Assembly: GCF_001411555.2 (NCBI RefSeq)
Contig: NC_049916.1
Span: 682,001-746,000, forward strand
Direction: 5' to 3'
Length of the DNA stretch: 64,000 nt
From: Juglans regia
Taxonomy: Eukaryota > Streptophyta > Magnoliopsida > Fagales > Juglandaceae
Part shown: positions 38,341 through 50,070 of the stretch, in pieces
How positions within the stretch are numbered: position 1 is the stretch's first letter
How the letters are laid out: each line of letters begins with the position of its first letter
Position numbers and translations under genes: made by a program
Notes under the pieces: generated by a model
The model's database searches: none
What the model saw: only the letters and a program-made list of their open reading frames with translations
What the model was told of the DNA's origin: nothing

Positions 38341-38753
38341 GCTCCTTCCATCTTCCTCATCCCTCTCTTAAACCCTCTCATGAACTCAAAGAATTAGCAT
38401 CTCTGCACGTACGCGCAGTACGTACATGAAGTGAATTAATGGATGTATCTCCAGGTCTATGCACATGATCATTCATGTGTATGTGCATCATGATCTGAAA
38501 TAGACCCCACAATATATATTATAAATTGTTGCAGTAAACTAGCAGTTTAATTAGCCACATATTAATGCAAAAGACTCGTCATGATGATAATTATAATTAT
38601 AATAATCACGGTACGTACAATATTATTATATCAGGAAATTAAGTTGTTACTTTTTTACATTAATTTATCATTTCTTGCCACACGATGGCTCTAAATTTCG
38701 ACCAATCGAGTAGGTACAAATATTTTCTTTGCCCTTTCACAGACATGATCATC

Positions 38754-38790
<37 letters not shown>

Positions 38791-38879
38791 CTGCTATAAT
38801 TAGACTATGATCATGATAATTCGTTCCTTAACTCGGACCGTGAGATCTATTTGATCATATAAGTTTTGCATGATTTCAA
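38091..38879. other. AT-rich spacer
   Basis: Non-coding. It has TA microsatellites at 38299-38337 and about 38770-38790. A short imperfect hairpin at 38454-38506 has GGTCTAT/ATAGACC at its base and GCACAT/ATGTGC inside. A pyrimidine-rich stretch follows the first TA run. No gene is recognised. Confidence 0.5.
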
Positions 38880-39219
38880 TTTCATGTACCTTTTTTTTTT
38901 TAAGTAAACATGTATAATTTCACTTCATCTAAAATCAAGGAATACAAAGTTTATCTTGTAATACAAATGTAAAGATCTCAGATGAACCATTCTCAATCCA
39001 TACTGCCTCCTCCTTAATTCCCATAGTTATTTTTGCCAGCTCATGCACCACTTTATTGCTTTCCCTGTAAGTATGTTGTAGCTTAGCTTCCAATCTGTTC
39101 TGCTACTGAAAATTCTTCTTAAGTCATCTATTAGTTGGCCATACCACACCTAGACCTCCTCTTAAGTCTTCTTAATTAAGTCCTCACTACCAAAGCATCA
39201 CCTTCAAAAACTATATTTA

Positions 39220-39519
39220 TCAATGTTCAATTCTATGCATGGTTCCACAGATCCATAGTGCATGAATTTCAGTAAGTATCGAATGACTGATATTCATTTT
39301 ACTCATGCATAAGGATACTAGAACCTCACCCTCTCCATCCCTCAGGATAATACCTGCACCCATCTTCAAATTCTTGGAGTCAAAGGAAGCATCCCAATTT
39401 ACTTTCACCACGTCATCTCCTAGCCTCTTCCACTTTTTTGCACTTCGATCAGTCCTTGCAGCTCTGTGATTGCTTATTAGGTCATTATGTGCCCTTTGAA
39501 ACTCTTCCAAAATTTTCAA
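39220..39519 (-). pseudogene. LINE RNase H domain, N-terminal half
   Basis: WKRLGDDVVKVNWDASFDSKN, GAGIILRDGEGEVL and LTEIHALW match the RVT_3 type RNase H of plant LINEs; the catalytic Asp (NWDAS) and Glu (EIHAL) are present. The frame stops at 39220, and the C-terminal half is read only in broken frames nearer the tail. Confidence 0.8.
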
Positions 39520-39783
39520 GGATGTTCTTGTAGTTCTATTTGGACTAGAAAACTTCTCTTAAAAAACAAACTTATTTCTCCTCAACCATATATTTCTCAT
39601 GATAGCAAACATTTTCTCTAGTTCCTCTAGTTCCTCTTGATTTAACTTCTGCACTAACAGTTTCCGGAGATTAAAAAAGTCCATCTAGTTGCTAGGCCAT
39701 TTTTTGACAAGACTAGCAAGTTCTACCTACACATCTGTAGAAGCTGCACAACTCCAAAGTGAGTAAGTTACTGACTCCACTTC

Positions 39784-40497
39784 TCAATTGCAAATAGGAC
39801 ACAAGGATGTTTTAATAATTTTCCTCTTTAATAAGTTCTCCTTTGTAGGTAAACAGTTGTTTACTACTTTCCACAAAATTATTTTTACTGCAACAGGTAC
39901 ATTTAACTTCCAAATTTCCTTCCATATATTGCCCTCGCTGTTTGTGCTAGAAGATTCACCTTTTACCTTTCCTTTTAGACTCATCTCTAGATGATATGCA
40001 CTCTTCACTGAGAAATTGCCTGATTTTGTATAGCCCCATATATGTTTATCACTAAGTCCCAGTCTGCTAAGAGGAATGGATTTTACTATATCTACTTCGT
40101 TTTCTCCCAACACTGCCTTTAACATATCTTCCCTCCACTCACCCTTATCAGCATCAATGAACTCCTCCACCCTTGAGCTTCTATTGAGAATATTAACTGG
40201 AGCTTGTATGTTTCGACAGGAAGAAGAAGACAACACCCACCTATCCTCCCAAATATTTATACTTCTATCGTTTCCAACTCTCCACATTAGTCCCTCTCTC
40301 AACAAGTCCAAAAAACCCCACAAACTTCTCCACATCACAGATGAGCAATAACCCCGTTTGGCATTCAACAAGTCCTGATTCTTGAAATACTTTTCCTTTA
40401 ACAAGATTGCGGATAAAGAGTTGGGGTTAGTCAAAAACCTCCAACATTGTTTTGCAAGTATAACTTTATTAAACCTGTCTATATCTCTAAATCCCAT
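39784..40497 (-). pseudogene. LINE ORF2 post-RT and zf-RVT region
   Basis: A 237-aa open stretch: MGFRDIDRFNKVILAKQCWRF, KYFKNQDLLNAK, SVMWRSLWGFLDLLREGLMW, INIWEDRW, GYTKSGNFSVKSAYH, then zf-RVT IWKEIWKLNVPVAVKIILWKV, LLKRKI and CPIC. This is the best-kept part of this LINE. A stop follows CPICN at 39784. Confidence 0.88.
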
Positions 40498-41151
40498 TCC
40501 TATAGCTTCTTTTGAGGCTCCAATCTTTTTCCAACTCTTCCATTAGATTTTCTTTTCATTTTTCTTCTGCCCCCACCAAAATTTTGCCACCAGTGCAAAT
40601 ATCTCATAACACAGCTTCTTTGGCAACCTAAATACACTCATGTGGTAGGTAGGACTAGCTTGGATCACAACCTTCAGTAACACTTCCTTCCCAAACTGAG
40701 ATAAAAACTAGTTTTTCTAATTACTCAGTCGCTGTCAAACCTTCTCTTTTATTCCTATAAAAGTATTATACTTGGACCTTCTAACCATGGATGGCAGACC
40801 CTAAGTATTTTTCACAAGATCCACTCGATCTAGCCCCAGCTATTTCCATTATCTGCTTCTTCACATGCTCCTTTGAATTATGCTTTTTCACCTGCTCCTT
40901 TGAATTACCATTGAAGAATATTAGAGACTTATGTTTGTTAAGACAATGACTGGAAGAACTTTCATAAAGTTCCAGGGCCTCTTTGACATGTTTCCAATCC
41001 TCCAAAGTGGCTCTACAAAAAAAAAGATGTTGTCATCTGCAAACATCATATGGTTAACCCTTGTCCCACCTTAGCCACATTTACACCTCTGATTTCCCCT
41101 TTATTTTCTGCCAGATTGAGAAGGTTGCTCAAGCCTTCTACACATAATAGG

Positions 41152-41892
41152 TAGGGGTATAAACTCAAACCGGAAAACCGGAAAACCGGACCGGACCGGA
41201 CCGAACCGGACCGGTTTTACCGGTTTTGAACCGGTCCGGTCCGGAACCGGTTTTTAAAACGTAAAAACCGGCCGGTTCCGGTTCCGGTTCCGGAATTTTT
41301 TGGACCGGACCGAACCGGACCGGACCGGTTGATTAAAAAAAATAAAAAATAATATTTTTATATATAAGTTTTATACAAAATATTTTATATATATTAAATA
41401 TTAATATATATAAGTTTTATATATAATGTATAATTATAAATTTTTATGTGAAATTTTATATATAACATATATATTCATATATGAAATAATTTCTTATTAT
41501 AATTTATAAATTATTACATAAAATGTTAATACTAAATCACTAAAAGTTTATAACTAATACTAATATATAACTTATAACTATACCAATAGTCTAATATTAA
41601 TACTATTATATAGTCTAATATATTAATAAAAGTATAAAACAGTTTTTTTAAAATCAATTTTTTTTTTTTATAAACAAATTTTTAATGACAAATTGTGAAA
41701 TTTATATTTTTAAAAAACCGGAAAACCGGACCGGACCGGACCGGAAACCGGTAAAACTGGAAGTACCGGTTTAGGAGGGTAACCGGTGCGTAATCGGTTT
41801 TGAAAAATATAAAACCGGTACATACCGGTTCGGTCCTAGATTTTATCCAAAACCGGACCGGACCGGACCGGACCGGACCGGTTACACCCCTG
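41152..41892. mobile_element. Non-autonomous hAT-type element of ACCGG repeats
   Basis: Starts TAGGGGTATAAACTC and ends GGTTACACCCCTG; the ends are inverted apart from a few changes (ancestral form close to CAGGGGTGTAA). ATAATAGG borders both sides (41144-41151 and 41893-41900), the 8-bp duplication typical of hAT elements. Blocks of ACCGG/CCGGT repeats at both ends (41175-41330, 41715-41882) can fold back on each other across an AT-rich middle. No transposase. Confidence 0.88.
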
Positions 41893-42489
41893 ATAATAGG
41901 AATAGATAAGAGGACAGAAGGTCACCCTGCCTTAATCCTCTTGAGGGAAAAAATTTCTCACATGGCCAACCATTCACCAGAACTGAATAAGATACAGTAG
42001 ATACACATTTCATAATCAAATTGATCATTTTTTTTTCTTAATCAAAACCCATCTTTCTCATCACTGCTTCCAAGTAACTCTACTCCACATGAGTATAGGC
42101 TTTTGACATGTCAAGTTTTAAGGCCATACTCCCTAGCTTCCCTTTTTGTCTATTTTTCATCGAGTGTAGCAACTCAAAAGCCAGCAATATGTTTTCAGAA
42201 ATTAGTCTCCCTAGAATAAAAGCACTCTGCTACTGAGAAATTATTGCAGGAAGAACTCTCTTTAATCTACTTGTTAGGCATCTAGCTATTATTTTGAAGA
42301 TCACGTTACACAAACTAATTTTCCTATACTCATTCACAAATTCAGGGGACTTAACTTTGGGAATTAAAGAAATCAGAGTATAATTCATGGACTGTGTCAT
42401 ACCTCCACCCTGTAAAAAATTGAGAACAACACTACAAACCTCATCTCCAATAATGCTCTAGTATGTCTGGAAGAAACTTGCACCAAAAC

Positions 42490-43136
42490 TGACGCCGGAC
42501 AGAATAACGATTATTCTGCAGGCTAGTTTTGAACAGATAATTCACAGGAAAGAAGACAAGAGATCAATTGCTCAAAAATATAGAAAACGTCTCTGATGTT
42601 CAATTCAAATTATCAATATTCAAGCATCACCAAATCAACCCACAAGCCGGGTTGCAATAGCTGAAAATCGACTGTATTGGAATTTTATCAAAATTAGCAA
42701 AATCCTAATAATCATGCCAAAATTAAATATGTAAATAAAGAAGTAATCTGCCAAAAATCTGGCCCAAATTGAGTTTAGAATCACTTCCAAAACTGTAAAT
42801 GAAATATTACCATAAAAGGAAACAAATAACTAAAAATAAGAAATCAAAGGGGAAGATAGTAGAATTTGGCTTCGAAAATGATGCACACCGAGCATGACTG
42901 GTGCTCACGACGTGCGTGCTGAAAAGAGCTTTCCAAATTGGAGTCATATGCGCAATTCTTATACCCGTAGCTAAAGTTATGACCAAAATACCGAAACGTG
43001 CCCAAAACTGCCTCAATCAAGGAAAGATCACGATTTCCTGTCTTCTTTGCGCTGATCTGACACCTCTAGGTATTTCAGCGGAGTCAACGTGTAGTTTGAC
43101 AACTCAGCATCATCTGACTCAGATCCTCCTTTATCA
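42490..43136. mobile_element. Solo LTR, 647 bp, inside the second LINE
   Basis: On the plus strand it starts TGACGCCGGACAG and ends CCTCCTTTATCA, so TG...CA. AAAAC borders both ends (42485-42489 and 43137-43141), a 5-bp target duplication. LINE RT reading breaks exactly at these points and resumes outside. No internal domain or second LTR. Orientation is not certain. Confidence 0.82.
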
Positions 43137-43561
43137 AAAACCATCCAGCCTAGGTGACTTAAGGCCCCATCTATTGAACAACTGTCTTGATCTTAGTCCT
43201 TGTGAATTCCTTAACAACCCCTCATTCATCTCTTTTGTTACCCGAGGGGCTAAGGATTGTAGACATGCATCTATCACACCCTCTGAAGGTGTATTAGAGG
43301 CAAACACTTCTTCAAAATGGCCTTTGAAAGCCTTTTCAATGTCTTTTTGTTCTCTCAGCACCCTTGAGTTTGAATCAGTGACGACTTATTATATTCTTTC
43401 TCCTCCTTTAACTGACATAGATATGAAAAAACTTCGTGTTGCGATCCCCATACTGATACCAATTCCTTTTGGCACTTTGCCTCCATTTGAGATTTTCTTG
43501 CTCCAACAGGATCCCCAATTCTCCTTGTAGCTTCTTTATTTCATCACTACATTGTGCATCT

Positions 43562-44491
43562 TCAATGTCCTGTAGCTTTCTTTATTTCACCTTCACAGTT
43601 TGTCATCTGTCTGCACCAGCCATCAAGAGCTACACTGCATTCCTTTAGTGATCTGTATATCTTCTTCATGGGATCATTACTTCCACTTGCTCCTGACCAC
43701 TCGTTTGACACAATCTCCTCACACTCTTTATCTTTTGTCCAGTTGGCTTCAAATCTGAACAAACTCTTAAAACAAACACTCCTAATTTGAGCTGATTGCA
43801 TAGATAGCAGCAATTGCTTGTGATTTGAGCACCGTGCAGGTAGAAATTCCACTCTAGCTTCCTTGAACACCTCTCTCCAACAATTGTTGGCTATAGCTCT
43901 ATCTAACCTTTCTTTGGTGAATGTTTCATCTGCATGTCTGTTGCTCCGTGTGAATTTCTCTCCTCTATACCTAGATCGAACAAGCCATTAATGTCCAGAG
44001 GTTTTCTAAATTGACACATCTGAGTTTCCCCCTCTACCTCCCCCCATACTTTTCAGTGTGAAATAAAATCTCATTGAAGTCCCCTGTTACACACTATGGT
44101 ACTTGGTCAGATGGGTTCAGTCTCCCCATGAGGTCCCACGAGATCCTTCTTTTCACTGTCTCAGGATGTCCATAAAGTCCTGTGATAAGCCACTTCTTCT
44201 TAGCATTTTCCTCCACTATCCAAGCATTAATATGTCACTGGGAGTAGTTTTATATTTCCATCTTCACATCATCCCTCCATAGCATAGCTATTCCACCACT
44301 TCTCCCCACTGGTTCAATAACAAAACAATTGTCATAACCCAACCTTATCTTCACACCCTCCAACTTTTTTGTGGCAATCAATGTTTATATTAGAAACATC
44401 ATTTTGGCTTCTTGTCCTTTGCCATATAACAAAAATCTTGAACTGTCCGAGAATCTCCAAGCCTTCGACAGTTCCAACTTAGGAGAATCAT
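43562..44491 (-). pseudogene. LINE endonuclease region, decayed
   Basis: The start at 44491 reads MILLSWNCRRLGDSRTVQDF, the typical opening of plant LINE endonucleases (WNCRGLG). Later pieces are ERLDRAIANNCWREVF (about 43890) and the open frame 43562-43870 (VEFLPARCSNHKQLLL ... FRFEANWTKDKECEEIV), which matches the endonuclease end and its linker. More than ten stops lie between. Confidence 0.78.
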
Positions 44492-45011
44492 TTGGTTAGG
44501 TGGGGCTAAATAGCAGCCTCCACCTCTGGTATTTCAAGCACAATCTCTTCCTCCATAACAGACTATTTCAACTTCTTTACCTTCTTCTCCTTACTATACA
44601 ACTCATCATTAAATTCTACATTTCTTTTTTTGAAGGAGAAATTGATACATGTGACTCACATTTGCTTCTGTTTTGGGCCCTTCTCTTCTAGCTTCCCTTT
44701 GTAGTTTGTTTGCTCAAAACAACTCTAGCCTCTCTATCATCCAATGCTTCATTTAGTCTAGCACTGATTTCAGCCTCAACTCCCATTGGGACACTTACTT
44801 CTTCCCTCACTATTGCCTCCCCCATATTCATTGACACTTATTTTTTACAATTCCCATCTCTCATCCCTCCATTTTTCCCTTGGATCTCCTTTTGACTAGG
44901 TTTCTCACAATCACCGTCTACCAATCCATTTCCCTCCACCATTTCCTTCCTACTTGTCTTAACTTCTATGTCATCTTGCTGCCATGCCTTGTAACCACCT
45001 CTAGAGATACG

Positions 45012-45742
45012 TCATTTGTTCTTAACACCCCCCACTGAATTATACCGTGGACTTGAGCTAGCCCTCAACCAAGGACCAAATTGGTTTTCCCTTTCACCAT
45101 TATTGCTTTGTTTTAAATCTTGTCTATCACATCCCAAATCTCCATGGATGATACACCCACATTTGAAACACATCTTTGGAAGCTTTTCATAGATGAAAGG
45201 CACCCACATCTTCTGTCCTTCCAACGTCACTGGTTTGCCTCTAGCTATTACTTTCCTCAGATCCACTTCAATTTTGACCCGTAGATAATTTCCCCACCTC
45301 ACATCATCCTTAGGAGCATCAACCTCCAAAATGTTACCAACTTACCCATTGAACTACCAATCTGCATTCCCATTTGATACGCCATACACCCTAGAGGCAA
45401 ATCTGGACCTATAACGGAGCAACATCAAAGCTGATTAAATTTGGTTGGGAGAAACCATCAAACAAATTCAGTACAAACATATAATTATCAAAGAGCCATG
45501 GGCCGCCCTCCATAACACAAAGGTAATTAGGAAGGTAGGGGGTTTACTGACTCTCCAGATTTTCGTCATTGTTGAGTACACTACATCCTTCCGTACTAAA
45601 CTACATTTGAACAGACTTTCTATACTAAACTATATTTTGATTTTCTCCGAGTTTCCCAGCTTAAGGTCTATAGACGAATTTTCTTCCTCATTTAGATTCA
45701 ACCTCTCCCAAATCCCTTCAAGGTCCTCCATCCCCCTCCATG
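45012..45742 (-). pseudogene. LINE ORF1: DUF4283 relic and zinc knuckle
   Basis: A likely start at 45742 (MEGDGG) is followed by broken DUF4283 pieces (LEGIWERLNLNEEE, IESLFKCSLV, TMTKIWRV). The open frame 45012-45329 holds LRVKIEVDLRKVIARGKPV, VPFIYEKLPKMCF and the knuckle CFKCGCIIHGDLGC (CX2CX4HX4C). Confidence 0.8.
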
Positions 45743-45948
45743 GCTACCACTCTAGTGATCAGTGATTTGTTTGCCTTCCCAAAAAGCAGGACTGGAATCT
45801 TCTCCTCTGCTCACACCTCCAGGGCGTTAGAGAGAGAAACTGTTACTTCTCCAACCACAAGTTGCTAACTAATTAAGGATTATACAAGCACACTCCAACT
45901 TAAGAATTCTTGAGGGGTGAGAATTGAGATTCTCTTTCATGTACCTAT

Positions 45949-45970
45949 TATATATATATATATATATATA
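45949..45970. repeat. TA microsatellite at LINE 5' flank
   Basis: A run of TA units directly after the right-hand target duplication of the second LINE. Confidence 0.9.
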
Positions 45971-46484
45971 GTGCTCAAGTACTAGTCAAACTTAACATAT
46001 ATAATTGATTTCGTTTTCCTAGTTTTCTTCTTGTGACCTTGTCATTTTCTCAACCATCGATGCTGGTAGTTTATTGTCTCAAGAAAAATGATAAATACAT
46101 ATAATTTTTTATACATTTTTACACAATTATATTTTAAAATGATGAGTATTTTAAGTTATAAAAGAAAAATCACTTTATAAAAATAGTATCATTTTAAAAT
46201 ATGTATTGTAAAATATGTTATAAAATGTGTTGTGTAGATATAATCGATATGAGTCAACTTTAAGTATTTCACCAACATGGTCGGCCATTACCAAGCTTAA
46301 ATTTTGAAGTTTTATCCACGCGACATATTTTCTTCAAAATTTCGTAACTTAAATTTGCTAAAATTCCTAAATTTATATATATTTTCTTTTCATCCCCATT
46401 GCCCAATTTCCTAAGCCAACAAAAGAGAGAAAAAGAACATAGAGGATTAATAAGAAGGGAAATAATTATAAATATTCAAATATT

Positions 46485-46812
46485 TTTGCCACAATTTTGA
46501 TCTCATTCTAAAATTTTCATCTTATCTTATCTCCTAAACATAATTCAAATATAAATATTTTCAAATTAATTATTACAGCTTTCTCAAACTTTCAAATAAA
46601 AAATAAAAAACAACTCAACTTTTTCAAATTACTAAACAAAAATAATATTATAAAACTATATATTCTAATAATATTTTAACTTTATAATATTTTTTATTCA
46701 ACTTTTTCCCTCTCATTTTCTAAAATCTAAAAAATACTCAACACAAACTATCTTACTACTATTTACAAAATTCTTATCTCATCTCACTTCACAACTGAGC
46801 CCTTAGTTGCGG
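46485..46812. mobile_element. MITE copy (AGATGAGATGAG family)
   Basis: On the minus strand it begins CTAAGGGCTCAGTTGTGAAG, then GTGAGATGAGATAAG and AAAAAGTTGAATAAAAAAT. Phrases such as AAACTTTCAAATAAAAAATA and CAACTTTTTCAAAT are shared with 48969-49182 and 49271-49625. A common short repeat of Juglandaceae, by recall. Confidence 0.55.
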
Positions 46813-47779
46813 TCTTATTTATAGTAAAAGCTTATTATTGTTTAGAAAAAGATGAAAATTTTAAAAATGTGACCGAAGAATAATTTTTTAAAATATTACT
46901 ATAAAAAAAAGACAAATTTTAAAAATATAGCCAGTCAAAAGAGAGGAATTTTTTACAATATAACTGTTGGAAGAGCCAAAAGTCTTAAAATATAACCATT
47001 GGAAAGAGAAAATTATTAAAAAACATGACTATTTGAAAATATAAACTTTGAAAAAATATGACTATTATAAAATAAAATAAAAAAGACGTGAAAATATATT
47101 GTTGTAACGAAAGAATATTTGAAAATAGAGTAGATTATAAAGGATAAAAACCGATCTTGTATAATGTTTTAAAAATTTAAATAATAAATAAATAAATAAA
47201 ATTTAAAATTTAGAAAAAAAATTAGGAAAAGAAGAGAGTATAATCAAATGAGTAATTCTTTGCATGGCTTATAAGCATCGAGTTGAGTCGGAGTCGGTAT
47301 TTAGAAAATTCGACGGATCCAAATTGATGCGAAACCAATTTTGAGACAAGTGAGACAATCGTACGTAGAGTAAAAAATGATAATTGCACATTGAAATGTT
47401 CAAGTCTATAATATATATGAATCTATCATTTAATTAAAAAAACACCCAAAAGCATGCTCAAAAGGAGAGGAAATATCCAAATCATATGACTAAAATATAA
47501 ATTTAAAAAATCCCAAGTAAATTAGTTTCCATTAAATTAGTTTGAACTTTATTTTCCAAGTTAATTGTCTCCAATCAAACGGTCATTAACGTTCCACGTA
47601 CGCATATATAAAAACTCGGACCTGCCAAGTTTAATGAAATTGTGTGCAAAAACTAGAGTAGTCTAGACGTTAAGAAAAGTAGTTAATTAAAACGATTCAT
47701 AAATTTCTCCCCCATTTTTTCTCTCGATCTCCAATTCTCTTCCATCCATTGATAAAATGCAACACTAACTTCCATCTCT
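46813..47779. other. AT-rich spacer
   Basis: A/T-rich with recurring phrases (TTTTAAAAATGTGACC, AAAAATATAGCC, AAATATAACC) between 46850 and 47060 that read like a worn tandem array of about 40-50 bases. No coding region. Confidence 0.4.
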
Positions 47780-47928
47780 TTAAATACTGTACCTTTTTTT
47801 ATAACTTTCCCATGCCTGCCTGCCTGCCTGCCTCGTTCTCTGGCTTTCACTACTCCAAACAAGGAAACATAGAAAGAAAGATCGACTGCATGCAGGAGAT
47901 CAGACTAGAGAATTAGTCCATGCATGGT
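47780..47928 (+). promoter_or_regulatory. Possible promoter and non-coding first exon of the SLAH gene
   Basis: CTTTAAATACTGTACC (TATA-like, about 47779) is followed by CTGC tetranucleotide repeats, a pyrimidine-rich start region, a purine-rich leader, and CATGCATG then GTACGTATATG, a good donor at 47929. The matching acceptor could be TTTTTGCAG at about 53493. No direct proof; the distance (5.6 kb) is large and holds a Copia element. Confidence 0.25.
47815..47834. repeat. CTGC tetranucleotide microsatellite
   Basis: Five CTGC-type units in a row inside the candidate leader. Confidence 0.85.
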
Positions 47929-48079
47929 ACGTATATGATTTTCTAATTATCCCAGCTTTTTATTACATTAATCGTTAATCTTTTCTCTTTTCTGAATTTT
48001 AATTTCACACTCATTCTTCCAACCTTTGTGATTATATATATATATATAATTTAGGACATGTGATCTGGAAGCTACTATA

Positions 48080-48360
48080 TATAATAATTCTCATAATTTG
48101 ATCATTTCTAAATATCATTCAAATACAAAATTAATATTTTTTTTCATATAATCATTATTCAAACACAAAAATTAATATAATTTTTACAAACTATATATAT
48201 ATATATTCAAATAATATTAAAAAATAATAATCACGTAATATTATTTTAATTTTATAATATTCTTATTCAATTTTTTCTCTTTTATTTATTAAAATATTTT
48301 TACTCAAATTATTTTATTACTATTAATAAAATTCTAAAATACTCCAAAATCCTAAAGATG
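48080..48360. repeat. Degenerate MITE copy (AGATGAGATGAG family)
   Basis: Phrases CTCATAATTTGATCAT, CAAATACAAAATTAATATT, TATTCAATTTTTTCTC and CTCAAATTATTTTATTACT follow the order seen in the 46485 and 49271 copies, with heavy decay. Confidence 0.4.
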
Positions 48361-48968
48361 TAGTTAACCTAGCTAGCTGTAAACCTAATATGTACTATGC
48401 TGTAGCTTTTTTTTTTTTTTTCAAGCTTTTAGGCTACATTTGACTTGGACATGATCTTCCTTTCGCTTTCAATCTGCATATATACAATGTTGGTTAATTA
48501 ATATTAAATCATGAGTTCAGTTTCACCATGATTGTGATAATTAAAGATGCATGATTATTAGGATAAGGGGAATTAGATCATGATCTAGTACACATTTCAA
48601 TTGATTTGCTTCCGAATTTGGGTTAGATGCCAATGAAATTAATTAATTAATTAATGAGATTAATAATGTAGTTTATGTTTTTGGCCTAGCTAGCTAGCTA
48701 GTACTCCAATTAAAGGAAAACTAAATATAAATAAAATGAAATATGGAATTGAAATTTGACTTGGCTTGGTCCAGTTTCAATACTGGATTCATTGGATCAT
48801 TAGCGTCTAGCAGTACTCATCATGTCTCTTAACTTATAAAGAGAACTGAAAAAATAGGCGACGTGACACAACTTTGAACATTCTTTCTTAATAGAAGATG
48901 TAAATTGTCAATCTTTGATATTAATTTGATTACACAATATGACGACTAATAGTTTGAGGCTAGAAAAC
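48361..48968. other. AT-rich spacer
   Basis: Poly-T at 48406-48420 and short TAAT and CTAG repeats near 48640 and 48690. No coding region seen. Confidence 0.4.
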
Positions 48969-49182
48969 TTAGGTCTCGTTTGTTTATAAAGATGATATGA
49001 TATGAGATAAAAGTCTAATAAATTAAATATTATTTGAATATAATTTTTAATATTATTTTTATTTTGAGATTTAAAAAAATTGAATTATTTATTATATTTT
49101 GTGTGAGAGTTTGAAAAAGTTGTAATGATTAGAGAAGATGAGATTAGATAAGGTGGTTCAAAAAAATCTTAAAAAAATAAAC
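48969..49182. mobile_element. MITE copy (AGATGAGATGAG family)
   Basis: Starts TTAGGTCTCGTTTGTTTATA, then GATATGATATGAGATAAAAG. It contains TTGTGTGAGAGTTTGAAAAA and ends near GAGATTAGATAAGGTGG. Clear relative of the copies nearby. Confidence 0.6.
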
Positions 49183-49270
49183 TCTAAATTTTATACATGT
49201 AAGGCCAAATGAAATTGATCTTCCTAACATGACAACCTTTCTAGTCGTACGGAAAGATTACTGTTGACAC

Positions 49271-49625
49271 TAAGGTCTAGTTTGGATAAATATGTTTACA
49301 TCTTATCTCATTTCATTTCAATATCCAAACATCACAAATACAAACACTTTTCAATTTTAAATTTTTAGTTTTTTCTTCTAATCATTACCTAATCATTACA
49401 ACTTTCTCAAACTTTAAAATAAAAAATACAAAAAACAATCCAACTTTTTCAAATCTCAAAATAAAATAATATTAAAAAATAATATTCAAATAATATTTTA
49501 ACTTTTATAATATTTGTATTCAACATTTTCTCTCTCATTTTTTAAAATCTCATAAAACATTTTAACTCAAACAATTTCTAACTCATCTCATCTCAACTCA
49601 ACTCAAATATCTCATTACTCTCCAA
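49271..49625. mobile_element. MITE copy (AGATGAGATGAG family), abutting a Copia fragment
   Basis: Starts AAGGTCTAGTTTGGATAA and ends CAAATATCTCATTACTCTCC. Internal phrases AAACTTTAAAATAAAAAATA and CAACTTTTTCAAATCTC match the 46485 copy. Its right end touches the truncated end of the Copia element, so one may have cut the other. Confidence 0.55.
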
Positions 49626-50070
49626 ATAATGTATTAAATCAAAAGAAAATGAACTGCTGGAAGCACTTGAAGGAAAAGAAAGATGTTTTTGTCTAGCTAA
49701 CTGACAAACTGTACAATGAGATTGGTCCTTGGACTTTACATTAGGTACATGGGAATGAATTAAATTCATTCTTTGTGTAGATAAATGTCCTAATCTAAAG
49801 TGCCATAGGTCGAAATCTTGATGTACATCAGCTTCATTGACTCAAGTTGGACTTGATAGACTTGGAGATGGGATGTTGGTGCTGGCAGGTGGTGAATGCA
49901 GTAGGTAATAGAGATTGGCATGAATTTTAACAAGTCCAATCGTCATCCATAAAGAGAGGATCTAAATGAAGCAAAAATCATGTAGGAAAAATAGACATGT
50001 ATCTAGTCTTTGAGTGAGTTAATTACTGGCTGAGATGAGATTGAATGTGAATGAGGGAACACATAGGACA

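Larger units (their letters stand above)
40498..43361 (-). pseudogene. LINE reverse transcriptase, split by hAT element and solo LTR
   Basis: Reading right to left: the linker before RT (MLREQKDIEKAFKGHFEEVF, LKSPRLDGF, 43134-43361), then the solo LTR. Next are pieces with GDEVCSVVLNFLQGGG, NEYRKISLCNVIFKIIA, QSAFILGRLISENILLAFE and ALKLDMSKAY (about 42480-42100), then the hAT element. Last are FADDNIFFF with the catalytic Asp pair (about 41030) and LEDWKHVKEALELYESSS. Stops and shifts abound. Confidence 0.82.
38891..45934 (-). mobile_element. Second full-length LINE (L1-like), carrying two insertions
   Basis: It reads right to left: 5' leader from 45934, DUF4283/knuckle ORF1, endonuclease, RT, zf-RVT, RNase H, and a poly-A tail (poly-T at 38891-38901 on the plus strand). 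The direct repeat TTTCATGTACC borders it (38880-38890 and 45935-45945), an 11-bp target duplication. Taking out the hAT element (41152-41892) and the solo LTR (42490-43136) leaves about 5.6 kb. Stops are frequent. It is a different subfamily from the LINE at 22022-31347. Confidence 0.9.
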
